Shown piece by piece: positions 44,235 through 53,445 of a stretch of DNA of 64,000 nucleotides; position 1 is the stretch's first letter; each line of letters opens with the position of its first letter. Below the pieces are notes generated by a model. It worked only from the letters and a program-made list of their open reading frames with translations, ran no database searches and was not told the origin of the DNA. Origin of the DNA: Agrococcus sp. ARC_14 (GTDB lineage Bacteria > Actinomycetota > Actinomycetes > Actinomycetales > Microbacteriaceae); contig NZ_JAKUDO010000001.1 of assembly GCF_022436485.1 (NCBI RefSeq), forward strand, positions 2,170,001 through 2,234,000. Direction: 5' to 3'. The translations under genes were made by a program, and so were the position numbers.

Positions 44235-44260
44235 CGCCGCCGATCCTGGGATCGACGGCG
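44235..44260 (-). terminator. Hairpin downstream of erpA
   Basis: CGCCGCCGATC pairs with GATCGACGGCG around loop CTGG with one mismatch. It lies after the erpA stop on the reverse strand, before ctaC. Confidence 0.55.
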
Positions 44261-44285
44261 CGTCGCCTTGCGTGGTGCTGCGAGA

Positions 44286-44627
44286 TCAGTGGAAGGAGTC
44301 TCCGCAGGCGCAGGATCCCCCTGCGTTGGGGTTGTCCATCGTGAAGCCCTGCTTCTGGATCGTGTCCTCGAAGTCGATCGTCGAACCGTCGAGGTAGGGC
44401 ACGCTCATGCGGTCGACGATCACCTCGACGCCGTCGTAGTCGCGGATCACGTCGCCGTCGAGCTGCCGCTCGTCGAAGTAGAGCTGGTAGATCAGTCCGG
44501 AGCAGCCGCCTGGCTGCACCGCGACGCGCAGGCGCAGGTCGTCGCGCCCCTCCTGGTCGAGCAGTCGGCGCACCTTGTCGGCGGCCGTGTCGGTGAGGTT
44601 GACGCCGTGCGTCATGAGATCCGTCAT
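44286..44627 (-). CDS. erpA: Iron-sulfur cluster insertion protein, HesB/IscA family
   Basis: A 113-residue A-type carrier. The three cluster-binding cysteines are in QPGGCSGLIYQL and the C-terminal GGSCACGDSF. It donates iron-sulfur clusters to target enzymes, possibly including respiratory or biosynthetic ones nearby. The gene stands alone, upstream of ctaC on the same strand. Confidence 0.93.
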   Translation of the reverse strand: MTDLMTHGVNLTDTAADKVRRLLDQEGRDDLRLRVAVQPGGCSGLIYQLYFDERQLDGDVIRDYDGVEVIVDRMSVPYLDGSTIDFEDTIQKQGFTMDNPNAGGSCACGDSFH

Positions 44628-44690
44628 CTGCAGCTCCTCTCGAAAGCCTCGAGGGCGCGACGCCGCAGCGCGCTTCCCTCACCCTCGATG

Positions 44691-46115
44691 CTACTCCTGG
44701 TGGTCGGAGGCGCGCGAGAGCAGCAGCGCCTCGGCGGCGATCGCCTTCTTGAGCACGCCCAGGTGCTGCGACTCGTTGGGGCTGTGCGCCATCGTGCCCG
44801 GGTCCTCGACGCCCGTCACCAGGATCTGCGCCGCGGGGAACTGCCGCACCAGGTCGGCGATGAACGGGATCGACCCGCCGATGCCGGTCTCCACGGGCTC
44901 CGCACTCCACGCATCCGCCATGGCCTGCTTGGTGGCGGTCGCGCCCCAGCCGCTCGTGTCGACCAGGAAGGGGTCGCCCAGGTCGACGCCGTCGTACGCG
45001 ACGGTCGCACCGAAGGGGGTGTGCTCCGCGATGTGGCGCTCGAGCGCTGCGAAGGCGTCGGCTGCCGTCTGCCCCGGCGCGATGCGGGCAGAGACACGGA
45101 ACCGCACGGTCGGCAGGATCGTGTTGGATGCGTCGGGCACGCTGGGCGCGTCCACGCCGGTGATCGTGATGGCCGGCTTCGCCCACAGCCGCGAGAGCAC
45201 CGGGCCGCTGCCGATCAGGTCGACGCCCTCGAGCACACCGGCCTCGGTGCGGATGTGCTCCTCGGTCTGCTCCGGCACGTCCAGGTCGGCCTCGGTGAGG
45301 CCGTCGACGGCGACGGAGCCGTCCTCGGCCCAGAAGCTGGCCGCGAGCTTCGCGAAGGTCATCATCGCGTCGGGCACCGCACCACCGAACATGCCGGAGT
45401 GGCTGGCGTGCTCCAGCGTCGTGAGCGTGACGTTGAAGGCGGCGTTGCCGCGGAGCGCGACGGTGAGCGACGGAACCTCGGTCGACCAGTTGTCGCTGTC
45501 GGCGACCACGATGAGGTCGGCGCTCAGCACGTCGGCGTGCTGCTCGAGGAAGCGCGAGAAGGAGCGCGAGCCGTGCTCCTCCTCCCCCTCGATGAACAGC
45601 GCGATGCCGAGCTCGGGGTCGACGGTCTCAGCGAGCGCGCGGATCGCCGCGATGTGCGTGATCACGCCCGCCTTGTCGTCGGAGGCGCCGCGGCCGTAGA
45701 GCCGGCCATCGATCTCGGTGGGCTCGAAGGGCTTCGTGCGCCAGAGCGCCTCGTCGCCCCATGGCTGCACGTCGTGGTGCGCATAGAGCAGGATCGACGG
45801 CTTGCCGCCTCGGGCGGCGCGCACGGCGAGCACGGCGGGCTGGCCGAGCACCTCGGTGTCGCCGATCGGCGCGCGCTCGATCGAGACGCGCTCGAACACG
45901 CCGGTGCCTTCGGCGAGGGCGGCGACGGCCTCCGCGCTGGCCTGCACCTGCGCCGGGTCGTAGGCATCCCACGCGACCGACGGGATGCGCACGAGCGACT
46001 TCAGATCCTCGAGCGCTCGGTCGAAGCCGGCGTCGACGGCGGCGAGGACGGCGCTGTCCTGATCGGAGAGGACGCGCGCCGAGAGCGGGCTGGAGTCAGC
46101 GGAGGGTGCAGTCAT
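44691..46115 (-). CDS. M20-family dipeptidase
   Basis: A 474-residue zinc peptidase. The metal-binding motifs are YAHHDVQPWG (about residue 107), the GRGASDDKAG loop with bridging Asp, and GEEEHGS with the catalytic Glu pair. The central lid domain handles dimer contacts. It most resembles the CNDP-like dipeptidases. The ATG at 46115 was chosen because TAGGAT lies 7 bases upstream (leaderless). Confidence 0.9.
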   Translation of the reverse strand: MTAPSADSSPLSARVLSDQDSAVLAAVDAGFDRALEDLKSLVRIPSVAWDAYDPAQVQASAEAVAALAEGTGVFERVSIERAPIGDTEVLGQPAVLAVRAARGGKPSILLYAHHDVQPWGDEALWRTKPFEPTEIDGRLYGRGASDDKAGVITHIAAIRALAETVDPELGIALFIEGEEEHGSRSFSRFLEQHADVLSADLIVVADSDNWSTEVPSLTVALRGNAAFNVTLTTLEHASHSGMFGGAVPDAMMTFAKLAASFWAEDGSVAVDGLTEADLDVPEQTEEHIRTEAGVLEGVDLIGSGPVLSRLWAKPAITITGVDAPSVPDASNTILPTVRFRVSARIAPGQTAADAFAALERHIAEHTPFGATVAYDGVDLGDPFLVDTSGWGATATKQAMADAWSAEPVETGIGGSIPFIADLVRQFPAAQILVTGVEDPGTMAHSPNESQHLGVLKKAIAAEALLLSRASDHQE

Positions 46116-46200
46116 GCGCTCGATCCTAGGCGGCGAGCCTGCGCCGCTGCGGCGGTACGATGGACGGAGATCACCCGCTCGTCTCTCGAAGGACCTCCCT

Positions 46201-46761
46201 GTGGCGCTGTTCAGCCGTTCTGCCAACGACAAGGCTCAGCCGCAGCCGCTGCCAGAGGGCAGGAAGACGCCCAAGCAGTCCGAGCAGGTTGCGCGCAACC
46301 GCCGCCCGCTGGTGCCTGAGGACCGCAAGGAAGCCCGCCGCCAGGTGCAGGACAAGATGCGCGCCGAGCGGCAGAAGGCCCGCCTGGGCTTCGAGCGCGG
46401 CGAGGACAAGTACCTGCCGCCGCGTGACAAGGGCCCGGTGCGCCGCTACGTGCGCGACTTCGTCGACGCCCGGCTCTCGATCGGCACGCTCGCGATGCCG
46501 GTCATGATCGTGGTGCTGGTGCTGACCTTCATCAACGACCCGCAGTGGCGCATGATCGCCAACCTCGTGCTGTGGGCCTACGTCGCCATCGTGGTGCTCG
46601 ACTCGCTCCTGATGGCCTGGCAGCTGCGCCGGGCGCTGCGCGCGAAGTTCGGCGACAAGGATGCCAAGGGCAACGGCTGGTACGCGACCATGCGGTCGGT
46701 GCAGCTGCCGTTCATGCGCATGCCGAAGCCGCAGACCAAGCTCTTCAAGTACCCGGAGTAG
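46201..46761 (+). CDS. DUF3043 membrane protein
   Basis: A 186-residue protein typical of actinobacteria. A basic, charged N-terminal half (RKTPKQSEQVARNRRPLVPEDRKEARR) is followed by two hydrophobic helices (MPVMIVVLVLTFI and LVLWAYVAIVVLDSLLMAW) and a basic tail. Function unknown. The GTG at 46201 has AAGGA 7 bases upstream and TACGAT about 45 bases upstream as a -10 candidate. Confidence 0.85.
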   Translation: MALFSRSANDKAQPQPLPEGRKTPKQSEQVARNRRPLVPEDRKEARRQVQDKMRAERQKARLGFERGEDKYLPPRDKGPVRRYVRDFVDARLSIGTLAMPVMIVVLVLTFINDPQWRMIANLVLWAYVAIVVLDSLLMAWQLRRALRAKFGDKDAKGNGWYATMRSVQLPFMRMPKPQTKLFKYPE

Positions 46762-46807
46762 AGCCCGGAGCGCTCAGTGCCGAAGGCGTTGAGCGCGGAG
46801 GGCTCTA
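46759..46807. terminator. Hairpin between convergent DUF3043 and pyrD genes
   Basis: TAGAGCCC...AGCGCTCA and TGAGCGC...GGGCTCTA pair, with a 3-base mismatch in the middle. The left arm begins on the DUF3043 stop codon. Confidence 0.65.
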
Positions 46808-46851
46808 GGTCGAGGAGCGCGCCGGCGCAGCCGGCACGCGTCGCGAGACCT
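46807..46851. repeat. Intergenic GC-rich palindromic repeat, copy 5
   Basis: AGGTCGAGGAGCGCGCCGGC and GCCGGCACGCGTCGCGAGACC form the canonical arms of the family, the clearest copy in the window. Confidence 0.65.
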
Positions 46852-46874
46852 GCTGCACGGCGCGAGCCGCTCCC

Positions 46875-46920
46875 CCGGCCTCGTGACGCGAGCGCCTGCA
46901 GCGCGCGCTCCTCGGCCTAC
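46875..46920. repeat. Intergenic GC-rich palindromic repeat, copy 6
   Basis: CCGGCCTCGTGACGCGAGCG and GCGCGCTCCTCGGCCTAC flank a CTGCAG core. The right end includes the pyrD stop codon, so the element has entered the gene end. Confidence 0.6.
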
Positions 46921-47939
46921 GAGGCAGACACCAGCCCGCGGTTGATCTCGCGCGCCCAGCCAGGGCCGCGGTAGATGAACGCCGTGTAGCCCTGCACGAG
47001 CGCCGCGCCGGCGGCGAGACGCGCTCGCACGTCGTCGACCGTCTCGACGCCACCCACCGAGATCACGTCCACCGACGTCGGCAGCGCCTGGCGCAGCAGG
47101 CGCAGCACCGCGAGCGATCGCGCGGCGACCGGCGGGCCTGACAGCCCGCCAGCTCCCGCGTGCGCCACCGCATCCGGGCTCGTGCGCAGCCCATCGCGGC
47201 TGATCGTGGTGTTCGTGGCGATGACGCCGGCCAGCTCGAGGCGCGCGGCGAGCGCCGCGATGCCTTCGACCTGCTCGTCGTCGAGGTCTGGGGCGATCTT
47301 CACCAGCACGGGCGTCGCACCCGCGGCCCCGCGGATCGCGGCGAGCAGCGGCTCGAGCAGCGCGGCATCCTGCAGACCGCGCAGGCCGGGCGTGTTGGGC
47401 GAGGAGACGTTGACCGCGAGATAGTCGGCGACCGGCGCGAGCAGCCGCGTCGACTGCAGGTAGTCGCGCTCGACGGCGGCGACGTCCTCGGCGTCGACGA
47501 CGCGACTCTTGCCGATGTTGACGCCGATCACGGGGCGAGAGCGCGCCTGCCTCGCGGCCGCGATGCGGTCGGCTGCGGCGGCCGCTCCCCCGTTGTTGAA
47601 GCCCATCCGGTTGACGAGCGCGCGATCCGCCGTGAGGCGGAACAGGCGCGGCCGCGGATTGCCGGGCTGCGGCTGCGCCGTGAGCGTGCCGACCTCGACG
47701 TGGCCGAAGCCGAGCGCTCCGAGGCCGGCGATCATCGTGGCGTCCTTGTCGAAGCCCGCTGCGACGCCGAAGGGCGTGGCGAACGCGCGGCCGAGCGCGT
47801 GCGTGCGCAGCTGCGGGTCGGTGCGCACGCCGGGTCGCGCGGCGCCGAGCGCCTTGATCGCCGTCGCTGCCAGGTGATGGGCAGGTTCGGGCTCGAGGTG
47901 CGCGAAGCCGTGGCGGAACAGCAGGTCGTAGGCGGTCAT
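46917..47939 (-). CDS. pyrD: Dihydroorotate dehydrogenase, class 2 (quinone)
   Basis: A 340-residue membrane-associated flavoprotein that oxidises dihydroorotate in pyrimidine synthesis. The FMN and active-site regions include [38 protein letters not shown] and [12 protein letters not shown] (catalytic Ser). GGLSGPP and the GGVETVDD phosphate loop follow. The N-terminal helical pair typical of class 2 is present. The ATG overlaps the nrdR stop (ATGA). Confidence 0.95.
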   Translation of the reverse strand: MTAYDLLFRHGFAHLEPEPAHHLAATAIKALGAARPGVRTDPQLRTHALGRAFATPFGVAAGFDKDATMIAGLGALGFGHVEVGTLTAQPQPGNPRPRLFRLTADRALVNRMGFNNGGAAAAADRIAAARQARSRPVIGVNIGKSRVVDAEDVAAVERDYLQSTRLLAPVADYLAVNVSSPNTPGLRGLQDAALLEPLLAAIRGAAGATPVLVKIAPDLDDEQVEGIAALAARLELAGVIATNTTISRDGLRTSPDAVAHAGAGGLSGPPVAARSLAVLRLLRQALPTSVDVISVGGVETVDDVRARLAAGAALVQGYTAFIYRGPGWAREINRGLVSAS

Positions 47940-48427
47940 TCGCCGCGCTCCACGGAGATCTCGGGTGTGGTGTCGGCCGGATGCGTGCCCTCGCGCAGCG
48001 TGCGGATGGCCGCCTCGAAGTCGTCGAGCGAGTCGAAGTTGTTGTAGACGCTCGCGAACCGCAGGTAGGCCACCTCGTCGAGCTCGCGCAGCGGCGGCAG
48101 CACGGCGAGCCCGATCTCGTTCGCGTCGATCTGGCTCGCGCCGGTCGCGCGGATGGTCTCCTCGACCGACTGCGCGACGCCCGCGAGGTCTGCGTCGGTG
48201 ACAGGCCGGCCGCGCACCGCCTTGCGCACGCCCTCGATGACCTTCTCGCGGCGGAACGGCTCGAGCACGCCAGAGCGCTTCACGACCGACAGGCTCGCCG
48301 TCTCGGTGGTGGTGAACCTGCGGCCGCACTCGGTGCACTGGCGCCGACGGCGGATCGACAGGCCGTCATCGCTCGTGCGCGAGTCCACGACGCGGGAGTC
48401 GGGGTTGCGACAGAACGGGCAGTGCAT
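47936..48427 (-). CDS. nrdR: Transcriptional repressor NrdR
   Basis: A 163-residue repressor of ribonucleotide reductase genes. The zinc ribbon is MHCPFC...CTECGRRF, followed by the ATP-cone ([24 protein letters not shown]) that senses ATP and dATP. The ATG overlaps the hisD stop (TGATG). No NrdR box is seen here; its targets lie outside the window. Confidence 0.96.
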   Translation of the reverse strand: MHCPFCRNPDSRVVDSRTSDDGLSIRRRRQCTECGRRFTTTETASLSVVKRSGVLEPFRREKVIEGVRKAVRGRPVTDADLAGVAQSVEETIRATGASQIDANEIGLAVLPPLRELDEVAYLRFASVYNNFDSLDDFEAAIRTLREGTHPADTTPEISVERGE

Positions 48428-49749
48428 CAGCGAGCCTCTCCCTCGAAGCGCGCCTCGATCGCCTCGCCGTGCGCCGGCAGCCCCTCCGCGGCGGCGAGCG
48501 CCGTCACCTCTGCGCGCACCTCGGCGAGCGCACCGCGGTCGTAGCGCACGACCTGCTGGGCGCGGAGGAACGTCGCGGCGCCGAGGCCGGCGACGCGCCG
48601 CGCCTGCCCGCCGGTCGGCAGCACGTGATTGGAGCCGGCGGCGTAGTCGCCCAGGCTCACCGGCGTGTGCGGCCCGAGGAAGATGGCGCCCGCGTGGCGC
48701 ACCAGCGCCAGCACCGAGTCGTCGTCGCGCGTGACGATCTCGAGGTGCTCGGGCGCGTAGGCGTCGCTCACCCTGGCGGCCGACGGCAGATCGCTCACCA
48801 GCACGATGGCCGACTGCGCGCCCGTGAGCGATGCGGCGACGCGCTCGGCGGCCGGCGTCGCGGCTGCCCGTCGGGTGACGGATGCGTCCACCAGGTCGGC
48901 GAGGTCGGCCGAGTCGGTCACGAGCACGGCGGCAGCGAGCTCGTCGTGCTCCGCCTGGCTCACGAGGTCGGCGGCGATCAGCTCGGCGTCGGCCGTCCCG
49001 TCGGCGATCACGAGGATCTCGGTCGGGCCCGCCTCCGCATCGACGCGGACGGTGCCTGCGACGACGCGCTTGGCAGCGGCGACGAAGACGTTGCCGGGAC
49101 CGGTGACGACGTCGACGGGGGCGAGGCCGATGGCCGGCACCCCGTGCGCGAGGGCGCCGATCGCGCCCGCGCCGCCCATGGCGTACACCTCCTCGACGCC
49201 CAGCAGGGCGCACGCGGCGAGGACGCTCGGGTGCGGCAGCCCGCCGTGATCGGCCTGCGCGGGGCTCGCGACGGCGATGGAGCGCACCCCGGCGGACTGC
49301 GCGGCGACGACGTTCATGACGACGCTCGACGGGTAGACGGCCTTGCCGCCCGGCACGTAGAGGCCGACGCGATCGACAGGCTGCCAGCGAAGCTCGATCT
49401 CGGCGCCCTCGGCGATGTGCGCCACCATCGGCGGCGGCACCTGCGCCCTGGAGCCGATGCGCACGCGCTCGACGAGCGTCTCGAGCGCGGCCCGCACCTG
49501 CGGGTCGAGCCCAGCCAGTGCGGCTGCCAGCGCATCGGCATCGACCTCGATGGCCGTGGGGCGCACGCCATCGAAGCGCTCCGCCTGCTCAGCGAGCGCC
49601 TCAGCCCCGCGCTCGCGCACGGCGGCGATGAGCGCTGCCGCGACCGGGAGCGAAGCCTCGACGTCGATCGCGGGCCGAGGCAGCACGTCGCGCAGCTCCT
49701 GCTCGGCGGGCAGGGTCGTCAGATCGATTCGTCGCAGCACGTCGTCCAT
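48427..49749 (-). CDS. hisD: Histidinol dehydrogenase
   Basis: A 440-residue zinc enzyme that catalyses the last two steps of histidine synthesis. Typical segments are [48 protein letters not shown] and [12 protein letters not shown], and near the end [25 protein letters not shown]. The ATG at 49749 is the usual start ([10 protein letters not shown]). Other his genes are absent; it is coupled instead to nrdR and pyrD. Confidence 0.96.
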   Translation of the reverse strand: MDDVLRRIDLTTLPAEQELRDVLPRPAIDVEASLPVAAALIAAVRERGAEALAEQAERFDGVRPTAIEVDADALAAALAGLDPQVRAALETLVERVRIGSRAQVPPPMVAHIAEGAEIELRWQPVDRVGLYVPGGKAVYPSSVVMNVVAAQSAGVRSIAVASPAQADHGGLPHPSVLAACALLGVEEVYAMGGAGAIGALAHGVPAIGLAPVDVVTGPGNVFVAAAKRVVAGTVRVDAEAGPTEILVIADGTADAELIAADLVSQAEHDELAAAVLVTDSADLADLVDASVTRRAAATPAAERVAASLTGAQSAIVLVSDLPSAARVSDAYAPEHLEIVTRDDDSVLALVRHAGAIFLGPHTPVSLGDYAAGSNHVLPTGGQARRVAGLGAATFLRAQQVVRYDRGALAEVRAEVTALAAAEGLPAHGEAIEARFEGEAR

Positions 49750-49758
49750 CTTCGCAGG

Positions 49759-49811
49759 TCTCGTGACGGCCGCAGGTCGAGGAGGGCGCGGCGAAGCCGC
49801 ACCCGTCACGA
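49759..49811. repeat. Intergenic GC-rich palindromic repeat, copy 7
   Basis: GGTCTCGTGACGGC, then AGGTCGAGGAGGGCGCGG, with CCGCACCCGTCACGAG at the right. It lies between hisD and dnaE and may hold two nested copies. Confidence 0.6.
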
Positions 49812-49821
49812 GCGCGGCAGC

Positions 49822-52800
49822 TCAGGCGATCGAGGCCGGCCCCAGCAGCGACTTGAGCTCACCGAAGAGGTCGGACGAGACGCGCACCCGCTGCGGCAGC
49901 GCGAAGACCCGTTCGACCTCCGGGCGCTGCAGCGCGATGCGCACATCCGTCGGTCCCGCATGCCGCTCGAGCAACCCGCGGAGCTCTCGCATGGCCGTCA
50001 TCGAGGCGCGGCGCTCCGGGATCCGCAGCTCGAGGGGCCGCGTCTCGTCGATCGGCTGCACGTCAGGCGTCTCGATCTGGTTCGCGCGCACCGTGATGCT
50101 GTCGTCGCGGGTCTGCGCGCGGCCGCGCACCACGACCACCTGGTCGGCGACGAGCGCAGCGCGGTACTCCGTGTAGGTCTTGCCGAGCACCATGATCTCC
50201 AGCTCGCCGCTGAAGTCCTCCACCGCGATGATCCCGTACGGGTTGCCGGAGTTGCGGGCCACGCGATGCTGCACGCTCGTGATCAAGCCAGCGAGGCTCA
50301 CGTGGTCGCCATCCTCGACCGATTCGTTCAGCTCCTGGATCTGGTGCGTCGCGTGCTTCGCGAGCTCGAGCTCGAGGCCGGAGAGCGGATGGTCGGAGAC
50401 GTAGAGGCCGAGCATCTCGCGCTCGAAGGCGAGCTTGTCCTGCTTGCCCCACTCGGGCCGGTCCGGCACCCGGTCGGAGACCGTGTCGAGGTCGTCGAAG
50501 ATGTCGCCGAAGAGGTCGACCTGACCGTTCGCCTCGTTGCGCTTGAGCGAGACCGCGCCGTCCACCGCATCCTCATGGATCTCGAGCATCGCGCGCCGCG
50601 TGACGCCCATGGTGTCGAAGCCGCCCGACTTGATGAGCGACTCGACGGTGCGCTTGCTGGCGACGCCCAGCGGCACCTTCTTCAGGAAGTCGTGGAAGGA
50701 GCCGAACGCGCCCTCGCGCGTGCGCGCCCCGACGATCCCCTCGACGACGCCCTCACCCACGTTGCGCACGGCCCCGAGGCCGAAGCGGATGTCGTCGCCC
50801 ACGGCGTTGAAGTACAGCGTCGACTCGTTGACGTCCGGCGGCAGCACCGTGATGCCCATCCGTCGGCACTCCGAGAGGTAGACGGCCATCTTGTCCTTGG
50901 AGTCGCCGACGCTCGTCAGCAGCGCAGCCATGTACTCGGCCGGGTAGTGGGCCTTGAGGTAGGCCGTCCAGTAGGAGATGACGCCGTAGGCGGCGGAGTG
51001 CGCCTTGTTGAAGGCGTAGTCCGAGAACGGCAGCAGGACGTCCCAGAGCGCCTTGACCGCCGCCGCGGAGTAGCCGCGCTCGAGCATGCCGCCGGAGAAG
51101 GCTTCGAACTGCTTGTCGAGCTCCTCCTTCTTCTTCTTGCCCATCGCGCGCCGCAGGATGTCGGCCTGGCCGAGCGTGTAGCCGGCCACCTTCTGCGCGA
51201 CGGCCATCACCTGCTCCTGGTAGATGATCAGGCCGTACGATTCGCCGAGGATCTCGGCGAGCGGCTCCTCGAGCTCCGGGTGGATGGGCGTGATGGGCTG
51301 CGCTCCGTTCTTGCGCAGCGCATAGTTCGTGTGCGAGTCGGCACCCATGGGGCCAGGACGGTAGAGCGCGATGACGGCCGAGATGTCGCCGAAGCTGTCG
51401 GGCTTCATCAGCCGCAGCAGCGAGCGCAGCGGCCCGCCATCGAGCTGGAACACCCCGAGCGTGTCGCCGCGCTGCAGCAGCTCGTAGGCGCCGCGGTCGT
51501 CGAGCGGCAGCGTCTCGAGGTCGATCTCCTCGCTGCGGTTCGCACGGACGTTGTCGAGGGCATCCGAGACGATCGTGAGGTTGCGGAGCCCCAGGAAGTC
51601 CATCTTGATGAGGCCGAGCGATTCGCATGCCGGGTAGTCGAACTGCGTGATGATCGCGCCGTCCTGCTCCCGCTTCATGACCGGGATGATGTCGATCAGC
51701 GGGTCGGACGACATGATGACGCCCGCCGCGTGCACGCCCCACTGGCGCTTCAGGTTCTCGAGGCCCAGTGCCGTGTCGTAGACGGTCTTCGCATCCGGGT
51801 CGGTGTCGAGCAGCGCGCGGAAGTCGCTCGCTTCCTTGTAGCGCTCGTGCGTCGGGTCGGTGATGCCGCCGAGCGGGATGTCCTTCGCCATGATGGCCGG
51901 CGGCATCGCCTTCGTGAGCTTGTCCCCCATGCCGAAGGGGAAGCCGAGCACCCGGCTGGCATCCTTCAGCGCCTGCTTCTGCTTGATGGTGCCGTAGGTG
52001 ACGATCTGCGCGACGCGCTCGGTGCCGTACTTCTCGGTGACGTAGCGGATCACTTCGCCACGACGCCGATCGTCGAAGTCGATGTCGAAGTCGGGCATCG
52101 AGACGCGGTCCGGGTTCAGGAAGCGCTCGAAGATCAGCCCGTGCTCGAGCGGGTCGAGGTCGGTGATGCGCATCGCGTAGGCGGCCATCGAGCCTGCGCC
52201 CGAGCCACGACCGGGCCCGACCCGGATGCCGTTGTCCTTCGCCCAGTTGATGAAGTCGGCGACCACGAGGAAGTAGCCAGGGAAGCCCATGCTCGAGATC
52301 ACGCCGATCTCGTACTCCGCCCGCGTCTGCACGGCATCCGGAATCCCGTTCGGATACCTGCGCTCGAGCCCGACCTGCACCTCGTGGCGGAACCACGAGT
52401 GCTCGTCGTGCGCCTCCGGCACTGGATAGCGCGGCATGTAGTTCGCGCTGGTGTCGAACTCGACGTCGCAGCGCTCGGCGATGAGCAGCGTGTTGTCGCA
52501 CGCCTCCGGCATGTCGCGGAACAGGTGCCGCATCTCGGCGGCCGACTTCACGTAGTAGCCGCCCCCGTCGAGCCGGAAGCGCTTCGGATCGTCCATCGTC
52601 GAACCCGACTGCACGCACAGCAGGGCGTCGTGGCTCTTGGCGTCGGCCGCCCGCGTGTAGTGCAGGTCGTTCGTCGCCAGCAGCGGCAGCCCGAGCTGCT
52701 TGCCGATGTCGAGCAGCCCGTCGCGCACGCGGCGCTCGATCTCGAGCCCGTGATCCATGAGCTCGAGGAAGTAGTTCTCGCCGCCGAACAGGTCGCGGTA

Positions 52801-53331
52801 GGAGGCCGCGGCTGCGAGCGCCTCGTCGAACTGCCCGAGGCGCAGGCGCGTCTGCACCTCGCCGGAGGGGCAGCCGGTGGTGGCGATCAGGCCGCCCGAG
52901 TACTGCTCGAGCAGCTCGCGATCCATGCGGGGCTTGAAGTAGTAGCCCTCCATCGAGGCGTAGGACGAGAGCCGGAAGAGGTTGTGCATCCCCTCGTTGT
53001 TCTCGGCCAGCAGCGTCATGTGCGTGTAGGCGCCACCGCCGGAGACGTCGTCGCCGGACGCCGTGCCCTGGTCGCCCCACTTCACGCGCGTGCGCTCTGA
53101 GCGGTGGGTGCCCGGCGTGATGTAGGCCTCAGTGCCGATGATGGGCTTGATGCCCTGCGCCTTCGCGGCCTTCCAGAACTCGAAGGCGCCGAAGACGTTG
53201 CCGTGATCGGTCATCGCGACAGCGGGCATCTCCTCGTCGCGCACGGCCTGCATCAGATCCTTGATGCGCGCGGCGCCGTCGAGCATCGAGTATTCGGTGT
53301 GGACGTGGAGGTGCGCGAAGGAGTCTGCCAT
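49822..53331 (-). CDS. dnaE: DNA polymerase III alpha subunit
   Basis: An 1169-residue replicative polymerase. The N-terminal PHP domain starts FAHLHVHTEYSMLDG. The palm aspartates lie in MPDFDIDFDDRRR. Fingers (FGLGAVRNVG, after ALLTSVG), the helix-hairpin-helix and an OB fold (VSLAGLITSVQHRVARNSGNPYG) follow. Length is normal for DnaE1. The ATG has a TAGGAT 9 bases upstream. Two hairpins separate it from the rluD-type gene. Confidence 0.97.
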   Translation of the reverse strand: MADSFAHLHVHTEYSMLDGAARIKDLMQAVRDEEMPAVAMTDHGNVFGAFEFWKAAKAQGIKPIIGTEAYITPGTHRSERTRVKWGDQGTASGDDVSGGGAYTHMTLLAENNEGMHNLFRLSSYASMEGYYFKPRMDRELLEQYSGGLIATTGCPSGEVQTRLRLGQFDEALAAAASYRDLFGGENYFLELMDHGLEIERRVRDGLLDIGKQLGLPLLATNDLHYTRAADAKSHDALLCVQSGSTMDDPKRFRLDGGGYYVKSAAEMRHLFRDMPEACDNTLLIAERCDVEFDTSANYMPRYPVPEAHDEHSWFRHEVQVGLERRYPNGIPDAVQTRAEYEIGVISSMGFPGYFLVVADFINWAKDNGIRVGPGRGSGAGSMAAYAMRITDLDPLEHGLIFERFLNPDRVSMPDFDIDFDDRRRGEVIRYVTEKYGTERVAQIVTYGTIKQKQALKDASRVLGFPFGMGDKLTKAMPPAIMAKDIPLGGITDPTHERYKEASDFRALLDTDPDAKTVYDTALGLENLKRQWGVHAAGVIMSSDPLIDIIPVMKREQDGAIITQFDYPACESLGLIKMDFLGLRNLTIVSDALDNVRANRSEEIDLETLPLDDRGAYELLQRGDTLGVFQLDGGPLRSLLRLMKPDSFGDISAVIALYRPGPMGADSHTNYALRKNGAQPITPIHPELEEPLAEILGESYGLIIYQEQVMAVAQKVAGYTLGQADILRRAMGKKKKEELDKQFEAFSGGMLERGYSAAAVKALWDVLLPFSDYAFNKAHSAAYGVISYWTAYLKAHYPAEYMAALLTSVGDSKDKMAVYLSECRRMGITVLPPDVNESTLYFNAVGDDIRFGLGAVRNVGEGVVEGIVGARTREGAFGSFHDFLKKVPLGVASKRTVESLIKSGGFDTMGVTRRAMLEIHEDAVDGAVSLKRNEANGQVDLFGDIFDDLDTVSDRVPDRPEWGKQDKLAFEREMLGLYVSDHPLSGLELELAKHATHQIQELNESVEDGDHVSLAGLITSVQHRVARNSGNPYGIIAVEDFSGELEIMVLGKTYTEYRAALVADQVVVVRGRAQTRDDSITVRANQIETPDVQPIDETRPLELRIPERRASMTAMRELRGLLERHAGPTDVRIALQRPEVERVFALPQRVRVSSDLFGELKSLLGPASIA

Positions 53332-53371
53332 GGCCCCTCGATCCTACTTCGGGGTGCCCACTCGCCATGCC

Positions 53372-53428
53372 GTCGGCCCGAGACGGGCCGACGAGCTGGC
53401 GTCGCGGCGGAGACCCGGAAGGGTCTCC
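53372..53428 (-). terminator. Two hairpins between the pseudouridine synthase gene and dnaE
   Basis: GTCGGCCCG/CGGGCCGAC with a 3-base loop (53372-53392) and GGAGACCC/GGGTCTCC with loop GGAA (53409-53428). They follow the rluD-type stop on the reverse strand and should end the lspA transcript. Confidence 0.75.
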
Positions 53429-53445
53429 ACCCTCGGCTCCAGCGC

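Noticed and set aside
48469..53100. 1543-residue open frame on the forward strand
   Set aside because: It lies opposite hisD and dnaE, has low-complexity composition and no domain.
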